Assembly (NCBI GenBank): GCA_964427285.1
Contig: CAYRTS010000062.1
Coordinates: forward strand, 1 to 18,207
Length of the DNA stretch: 18,207 bases
Direction of reading: 5' to 3'
DNA from: SPCO01 sp964427285
Lineage (GTDB): Bacteria > Chloroflexota > Limnocylindria > Limnocylindrales > CSP1-4
Below are positions 13,280 to 18,207 of this stretch, piece by piece. A model generated the notes under the pieces. That model searched no databases. It saw only the letters and a list, made by a program, of their open reading frames with translations, and had not been told where the DNA came from. The position numbers were made by a program, and so were the translations under genes. How positions within the stretch are numbered: the first letter of the stretch is position 1; each line of letters opens with the position of its first letter.

Positions 13280-13861
13280 ATGCCACCACATGTGACCAGA
13301 TTGACGTTCGTGCTCGGGTTGGCGATTGTGCTGGCCGCGTGTGGCGCACCGGCTGGATCCTCGTTTGATCCGACCGGCAGCTGCGCTGCCGACGGCCGGG
13401 CACCCGGCACCTACCCGGAGCTGGAGGCCCGCATCCCGGAGACATATCGAGAGATCCCCCCGGAGACCCTCGACTCGGGTCGGAACTGCTCGCCCGCAAG
13501 TCTCGGCTCGCTGGCGGAGAGCGGCATCCCCGAAATTCACTTCGCCGGTGGAACCTGGTCCTTCGGGGCCGAGCGGGCCGTGGCCCTCGCAGTCTTCAGT
13601 GCGCCTGGTCTGGAGGCAGATCAGCTCGCCGACTTCTATGCAGCCAGCGCCCGGACAGCGCTCCGGACCGAAGTTCTTGCCGAGTCCCGGGAAACTATCG
13701 CCGGACGTCCCGCACGACGACTCGACACAAAGACAGGAGAGCGCCTCCAGACCGTCGTCGTGTGGCCGGCGGCCGAGCCAGATTTCGTGAACGTCGTCAT
13801 CTCCAACGACCTCCCCAGTGCCCGAATCAGCGAAGCCGTCGCCGCATTTGGGGATCGCTGA
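13280..13861 (+). CDS. Lipoprotein of unknown function
   Basis: A 193-residue exported protein. Residues 1-20 are a lipoprotein signal peptide (FVLGLAIVLAAC) with lipobox LAAC and lipidated Cys21. The mature part has two more cysteines (CAADG near residue 35 and RNCSP near 72) that could form a disulfide, a segment PGTYPELEARIPETYREIPP, and a mixed alpha/beta C-terminal domain (EADQLADFYAASARTALRTE, then IAGRPARRLDTKTGERLQTV). I do not recognise a family. It is placed at the cell surface by its signal. The start at 13280 puts the signal peptide at the very N-terminus. It is followed after 107 bases by the large regulator in the same direction, with which it may or may not be co-transcribed. 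Confidence 0.78.
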   Translation: MPPHVTRLTFVLGLAIVLAACGAPAGSSFDPTGSCAADGRAPGTYPELEARIPETYREIPPETLDSGRNCSPASLGSLAESGIPEIHFAGGTWSFGAERAVALAVFSAPGLEADQLADFYAASARTALRTEVLAESRETIAGRPARRLDTKTGERLQTVVVWPAAEPDFVNVVISNDLPSARISEAVAAFGDR

Positions 13862-13968
13862 CCTAGCGGACGGCTCGTCCAGCAAGGCAGCCGTGGTGCG
13901 AATGTTTCGTCGCTATTTCCACTGCACCCCCGGACGGGCGCGGTGGCAAGATACGGGCCCCGGGTCCG

Positions 13969-16950
13969 ATGAGGCCGGGGCCTCGGCTGGAGGGGTTATC
14001 GCTGGATCGACCGCAAGGGGGACGCGCCAGGCCGGCGGTGGGGGCGAACGCCTCCGATCGCCTATTCGTGGTGCCGGCGAAGATCCGGGTCCCAACCACC
14101 GCGGCGATCTCCCGTGAGCGACTCACCATCCTGCTTGCCAGCGCCTGGCGCCACCGCCTGACGATGGTTGTCGCACCCGCCGGGTCGGGCAAGACGACCT
14201 TGCTGGCCGGGTTCGCGGCTGACGCCGGTGTTCCGGTGGCGTGGTACCGCGCGGAGAGCTGGGACGCCGGTGAACTGGCACTGATCCGCCACCTGGAAGC
14301 ATCACTCGCGGCCGCCTTGCCCGGCATGGACCGTGGCTGGAGCACCGTGATGGACGGGGCGACCGCGCTCGAGCGGGCTGGATCTCGGCGGGCGTTGCTC
14401 GTGATCGACGACCTCCACGCCCTGGAGGGCACTCCGGCGGAAGCGGCGCTCGGCCGGTTCGTCGACTATGCCCCGCCCTGGTTGGCCATCCTGATCGCAT
14501 CGCGCGTCCAACCCGACTTCAACCTTTCGCGTCTGCGTCTGTCGGGCGAACTGCTCGAGATCGGCACCGAGGATCTCCGTTTCCGGGCGTGGGAGGTGGA
14601 GCACCTGTTCCGCGAGTTCTATCGAGATCCCGTTGCACCTGCCGACCTCGCGATCCTCGCCCGCCGGACCGAAGGTTGGGCGGCCGGCCTCCAGTTCTTC
14701 CATCTGGCGACCCGCGGCAAGTCGGCTGAGGAGCGCCGGCGCATCCTGTCAGGGGTTGCCACGAGCAGCCGGCTTGTCCGTGAATATCTGGCGCGGAACG
14801 TCCTGGCAGAGCTGTCCGGGGATCTGCGCACGTTCCTCGTGGAAACCTGCGTGCTTGGCCGCCTCACCGGCGACCTGTGCGACCAGTTGCTCGCCCGAAC
14901 CGGAAGCTCTCGTCTCCTTGACGAGCTGGCTCGTCGACAGATCTTCACCGTCGCCATCGATGAGCAGGACGGTTCCTACCGGTATCACGAGGTCCTTCGT
15001 TCACACCTGGATCGGATGCTCGTGGATGAGGTTGGCGAGCTGGAGGCACGTCGTCGCCATGAGTTCGCAGGCACGCTGCTCGAGGAGGTTGGGGCATCCG
15101 CCGAAGCACTCGCAGCCTATTGCCGGGCGGAGGCCTGGCCGCGCGTCCGAATCCTGCTTGGAGGGCATGGGGAACGGCTTGCCGACGGTGGGCCTGCCTG
15201 GGTTGAGACGCTGCCAGCGGCCATCGTCCGGCATGACCCTTGGCTCGGACTCGCGTCGGCACGGCGCGCCCGCTCGGAGGGCCGCTGGACGGCAGCCCTC
15301 GACGCCTATGCCAGGACGGAAGTGGCGTTCGGAGAGGCGTCCACGGCGATGGTGTGTCGACGCGAGCGGCTCGCGCTTGCGGCATGGCTGGATCCCGTGG
15401 CGATTGCGCCGAACGATTGGACGGGTCTGCTCAGGGCGGGGCTGGTCCGCCAGCCGCTCGTTGCCGCGCGCGAAGCCGACCGGGACGAGACCGCCACTGC
15501 GTCGCTGGCCCGGGGCCTCCTTGAGCTGGTAGCCGGCGAGATCAATGACGGGCGGATCCACTTGGCAAGAGCCCTGGCGCTGGGCACCGGCACCGTGATC
15601 CTTGACGCCGTGACCCGACTCGCGATTGGGATTGCGGCGCTGCTGGCTGGGGACGTCACGGCCTGTCAACTGCTCGATGCCGCGGTCGATCATGCCGACC
15701 GTGCGGGCGCGTCGTGGCTGGCCCGTCTCGGGAGAGCCGCTCGCCGCATCGCCCCCGGTGCGGTTGATGACGGCATGGCCGCCGCGGAGGCCGCATTCGC
15801 GGAGGAAGGAGATCCGTGGGGTGGCGCCATCCTCGCCATGCTTGAGGCGTGGGCACCCATCGAATTGAACGATCCGAATCGCCCAACCACATCGGGCCCG
15901 GAGATCCGTCTTGCGGCGGCAGACCGGGCAGCTGCCGCGTTCCGACGGCTGGGCGCCGGTGTCCCCGAGGCGTGGGCTCGCGGCCTTGCAGCGATTGCCC
16001 TCGCGGAGGCGGGTGCCGAGGATGCGCGCGAGGCGGCATCGAGTGCGGAGAGCTTTGCCCGGGCGACCGGCACGCCCGGGGCGCGGCTGCTTGCCTATCT
16101 GGCCATGGCGACCGCAGAGCCCGCCCGTGCCGTCGAATACCACGAGCTTGCGGCGGTGGTCCGCGCCGAAACAGGTCTCCGTGCGCTCCCCGTCATCGCG
16201 TCCGCCGGGCCGCCGCCAGAGTTGAATCCCGAGCCGTCTGACCGGGGACTGCGGGTCCGGACGTTCGGAGGCTTCGCGTTTGAGGTGGATGGGCGGCTTG
16301 TTTCCCTGGACGGCGTCAAGCCGCGAGCTCGAGCGGTCCTGAGATTCCTCGCCCTGCACGTCGAGGGTGGCGTGCATCGCGAGGTCATCTGTGAGGCCCT
16401 GTGGCCCGCTGCGGACGCCCAGACCGGCGGTCGGAGCCTGCACGTGGCAATCTCCGCGCTTCGCGGGGCGTTCGTGGCGACGATGGGCCCCGATGGTGCC
16501 CGGGTCATCGCTCGTGATGGGGACGCCTACCGCCTCGCCGTCCCCCTCGTATCGGTGGACCATTGGCGTTTCGATCGGGCGCTCGCCGCGGGGCGTGCGG
16601 CCAGGGTTCGAGGGGAAGTCTCGCGAGCCGCATTCGTGGAGGCTCTCGGCGCCTACGCGGACCTGTTGCCGGAGGACGGACCGGCCGATTGGGTCGTCGA
16701 TCATCGGGAGCGGTATCGGGCGGGAGCCGTCGAAGCCGCGCGGGCGATCGCCGAGGACGCTGCGGCGTTGGGCGACCTCGCCGAGGTCGTTCGTGTGTGT
16801 CGCTCAGCCCTCGCGATCGATCGGTACCAGGACTCGCTCTGGCGCCTGCTCATTGATGCGCATGAATTGGCTGGCGACCCCAGCGCAGCCACCCGCGATC
16901 GGCGCGACTACGCGGCCGTCCTCGATGGACTCGGCGTGCTCGAGCGCTGA
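13969..16950 (+). CDS. MalT-like STAND ATPase with C-terminal SARP (wHTH-BTAD) output domain
   Basis: A 993-residue signal-integrating transcription regulator. Residues about 31-330 form a MalT/LAL-type STAND NTPase: LFVVPAKIRVP, Walker A APAGSGKTT (69-77, Lys75), Walker B ALLVIDDLH (142-150, Asp147/Asp148) and VQPDFNLSRLRLSGELLEIG. The middle (about 330-750) is an alanine-rich alpha-helical superhelix expected to bind a ligand or partner. Residues about 761-850 are an OmpR-like winged helix (LRVRTFGGFAFEVDGRLVSL, then EALWPAAD) and about 862-985 a bacterial transcriptional activation (BTAD) domain ending RDYAAVLDGLGVLE. Classical LALs end in a LuxR HTH, and classical SARPs start with wHTH-BTAD; here the SARP module is at the C-terminus and LuxR is absent. 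The first 30 residues are uncertain; ATG 13969 has no ribosome site and a later start near residue 30 is possible. Confidence 0.9.
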   Translation: MRPGPRLEGLSLDRPQGGRARPAVGANASDRLFVVPAKIRVPTTAAISRERLTILLASAWRHRLTMVVAPAGSGKTTLLAGFAADAGVPVAWYRAESWDAGELALIRHLEASLAAALPGMDRGWSTVMDGATALERAGSRRALLVIDDLHALEGTPAEAALGRFVDYAPPWLAILIASRVQPDFNLSRLRLSGELLEIGTEDLRFRAWEVEHLFREFYRDPVAPADLAILARRTEGWAAGLQFFHLATRGKSAEERRRILSGVATSSRLVREYLARNVLAELSGDLRTFLVETCVLGRLTGDLCDQLLARTGSSRLLDELARRQIFTVAIDEQDGSYRYHEVLRSHLDRMLVDEVGELEARRRHEFAGTLLEEVGASAEALAAYCRAEAWPRVRILLGGHGERLADGGPAWVETLPAAIVRHDPWLGLASARRARSEGRWTAALDAYARTEVAFGEASTAMVCRRERLALAAWLDPVAIAPNDWTGLLRAGLVRQPLVAAREADRDETATASLARGLLELVAGEINDGRIHLARALALGTGTVILDAVTRLAIGIAALLAGDVTACQLLDAAVDHADRAGASWLARLGRAARRIAPGAVDDGMAAAEAAFAEEGDPWGGAILAMLEAWAPIELNDPNRPTTSGPEIRLAAADRAAAAFRRLGAGVPEAWARGLAAIALAEAGAEDAREAASSAESFARATGTPGARLLAYLAMATAEPARAVEYHELAAVVRAETGLRALPVIASAGPPPELNPEPSDRGLRVRTFGGFAFEVDGRLVSLDGVKPRARAVLRFLALHVEGGVHREVICEALWPAADAQTGGRSLHVAISALRGAFVATMGPDGARVIARDGDAYRLAVPLVSVDHWRFDRALAAGRAARVRGEVSRAAFVEALGAYADLLPEDGPADWVVDHRERYRAGAVEAARAIAEDAAALGDLAEVVRVCRSALAIDRYQDSLWRLLIDAHELAGDPSAATRDRRDYAAVLDGLGVLER

Positions 16951-16963
16951 CGAGCGCCTCGAG
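16939..16963. terminator. Hairpin shared by convergent gene ends
   Basis: CTCGAGCGC (16939-16947) pairs with GCGC-TCGAG (16954-16963, one bulged C) around a 6-base loop that contains the regulator's stop codon. An alternative fold pairs CGCTGA (16945-16950) with TCAGCG (16966-16971), followed by TTT. It lies exactly where the regulator and the zinc-ribbon gene converge (15 bases between stops), so it could serve both strands. Confidence 0.45.
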
Positions 16964-16965
16964 GA

Positions 16966-18207
16966 TCAGCGTTTCGCGAAGAACTCCAACTCCGAGATCG
17001 CCAGGGGCGCACCGTCGGGCCCGAACGTCGCGACGACCCGGATGGTCAGCACATCGCCGGCCGGTCCCGACACATCAAAGCTCTGCGGGTCGTGGATGTC
17101 CTGGATGTCCAGTCGCTGAACGGAGCCGTCGGCGAACACGATCTCGATGGCTTCGGCCCGCCGTAGCTCGAGGAAGGCGTCTGCACTGGCGCCGTTGTGA
17201 ACAATGATGGCACCCAACTCAAATGGTGCCTCGAACCGGAGCGTGAGGCTCGGAGCAGGTGCGCCCGCTTGCCAGTCCGTGTTCGTGAATGTGTCGACGG
17301 CGTTGCCGATCGGATGACCTTCGACCTCCTCGCTCGCCTCGGCGCTGATCGGGCGCATCGGTTCCAGGCTTGGCGTGGCGACGCGTTCGACCTGCTCGAC
17401 GGCGGTGCGGATGACCCGGTTGATGATGCCCCCGATCGACGGAATGGCGACGTACCCGACAAGCCCCAACGCGAAGAGGATCCCGAGTGCCCATCGAATC
17501 GCATACGTCACGCGGATGCCGCTTGGTCGACCTGACGGATTGCCCTGTCGCATGCCCTTGGTACGTTCACCGGCCTCGTAGCGTCGCTTGGGCTTCCGCC
17601 GGAAGATGCGGCGCCACCATGGGAGCTTGACCTCGAGGACGACAACTGCTTCCTGGAGGCTGTTGCCACAGCGGCGGCAGAACTTGCGAGTCGGATCGTT
17701 TGGCTCGGCGCAGGCACTGCAGATTCGATCGCCCGGCTGGGCAACGCGACGCTCCACGGTGGATTGCGGACGGGGCTTGGGCGCAGTTTCCGCGGTGGGT
17801 TTCCGGGCGATAGGCTGCACCGCCGGTGGCTGCAATGGGGTGACGCCTGGCGCTGCTGATGCTGCTGCCCCCGGCAAGCGCGCGGGAGGCTGCGCGGAGG
17901 GCAGGCGGGCCGGTGGCAGTGCCGGTGCGGGGCGAACCGGCGCCGGCTGGAACGGCCGAGATGTGTCGGAGCGGGGGGCGATCGGCGGCGGGGCTGCGAT
18001 CGGAGTTGGGGCTCCGTAAGCCGAAGAAGGCGCGATCGGCGGGGCAACCGGCGGCGAGGTTGACGGGACGATGGCCACTGGGGCCGGCGTGCTGCCCGGC
18101 GGCGGCAGTACCGGCTCGTCGATCAGCGATTGCTCGGCAAACGTGCCCGAGGCGGACCTTGAGGGCCCGCCGCGTCGCGGCTTCGGCACCGTGGGTTCAG
18201 GTTCAGG
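16966..18207 (-). CDS. Zinc-ribbon, single-pass membrane protein with discoidin-like C-terminus (5' end off window)
   Basis: At least 407 residues counted from a GTG at 18189. The frame stays open to the window edge with Pro-Glu-Pro-Glu-Pro-Thr codons continuous with the Pro-rich region, so the true start is probably outside. Residues 30-145 are Pro/Ala-rich and disordered. Residues 157-174 are a zinc ribbon (CSAC, then CRRC; Cys157, 160, 171, 174). A basic stretch WWRRIFRRKPKRR precedes one transmembrane helix at about 233-256. The C-terminal 125 residues, with GNAVDTFTNTDWQAG, LTLRFEAPFELGAIIVHNG and LAISELEFFAKR, resemble discoidin/NADase-type glycan-binding domains. A cytoplasmic zinc-ribbon and an external sugar- or ligand-binding domain are inferred. 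Function unknown. Confidence 0.82.
   Translation of the reverse strand, partial: PEPEPTVPKPRRGGPSRSASGTFAEQSLIDEPVLPPPGSTPAPVAIVPSTSPPVAPPIAPSSAYGAPTPIAAPPPIAPRSDTSRPFQPAPVRPAPALPPARLPSAQPPARLPGAAASAAPGVTPLQPPAVQPIARKPTAETAPKPRPQSTVERRVAQPGDRICSACAEPNDPTRKFCRRCGNSLQEAVVVLEVKLPWWRRIFRRKPKRRYEAGERTKGMRQGNPSGRPSGIRVTYAIRWALGILFALGLVGYVAIPSIGGIINRVIRTAVEQVERVATPSLEPMRPISAEASEEVEGHPIGNAVDTFTNTDWQAGAPAPSLTLRFEAPFELGAIIVHNGASADAFLELRRAEAIEIVFADGSVQRLDIQDIHDPQSFDVSGPAGDVLTIRVVATFGPDGAPLAISELEFFAKR

Noticed and set aside
12107..13885. 592-codon open frame on the minus strand across the J-domain gene, intergenic region and lipoprotein
   Set aside because: Arg/Gly/Pro-rich translation without domains, antisense to two well-supported genes; long antisense frames are expected at this G+C.
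15001..16704. 567-codon minus-strand frame inside the large regulator
   Set aside because: Shadow of the STAND/SARP gene, whose Walker motifs and BTAD domain are unmistakable.
1..18207. CRISPR array, tRNA, rRNA, insertion sequence or phage genes
   Set aside because: No spaced direct repeats, cloverleaf, transposase or phage structural motif was seen on either strand.

Overview
This is a GC-rich (clearly above 60% G+C), gene-dense bacterial chromosome segment with short intergenic gaps, many GTG starts, several 4-base ATGA/GTGA gene overlaps and several start codons that directly follow a TANNNT -10-like box. The gene content (DUF4032 kinase-like protein, MalT-like ATPase fused to a SARP/BTAD output, an ECF sigma factor coupled to a DNA repair methyltransferase, several GNAT genes) suggests an uncultured Chloroflexota lineage, with Actinomycetota as the alternative. 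This is inferred from style and families; there is no rRNA or marker gene. Two runs of exactly 100 N (3153-3252, 9409-9508) look like scaffold gaps of unknown size, so this is probably a metagenome assembly. I see no tRNA, rRNA, CRISPR, prophage or insertion sequence.

Layout. 1-3016: a small excisionase/MerR-type HTH protein (+) converges on a class III aminotransferase (-), which diverges from an acyl-CoA dehydrogenase (+). 3017-3353 is poorly defined and holds the first gap. 3354-5815 (-) is a compact operon: ECF sigma factor, then by ATGA overlap an O6-alkylguanine methyltransferase carrying an Ada-type Cys4 zinc domain at its C-terminus, then an EamA exporter. 5934-6944 (+) is a SAM methyltransferase, converging on a blue-copper lipoprotein (-). 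7496-10345 (+) is a tight run: GNAT, unknown protein, GNAT (all overlapping by 4 bases), then a DUF4032 gene interrupted by the second gap. 10375-12023 (-) is an alpha/beta hydrolase coupled by ATGA to a nitroreductase. 12122-12859 (+) is a J-domain protein with an ExoX-like C-terminal module. 12860-13279 is non-coding with hairpins. 13280-13861 is a lipoprotein of unknown function and 13969-16950 a large STAND-type regulator ending in SARP/BTAD domains. 16966-18207 (-) is a zinc-ribbon, single-pass membrane protein with a discoidin-like end whose N-terminus runs off the window.

How the genes may work together. The most suggestive unit is the sigma factor plus the rearranged Ada-like protein. 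Ada normally joins a methyl-sensing zinc domain to an AraC DNA-binding domain. Here the sensor is kept, the AraC part is absent, and a sigma factor is translationally coupled immediately upstream, so an alkylation-responsive sigma/sensor pair is a reasonable but unproven hypothesis. The other neighbours are mostly general metabolism, transport and signalling genes with no obvious shared pathway.
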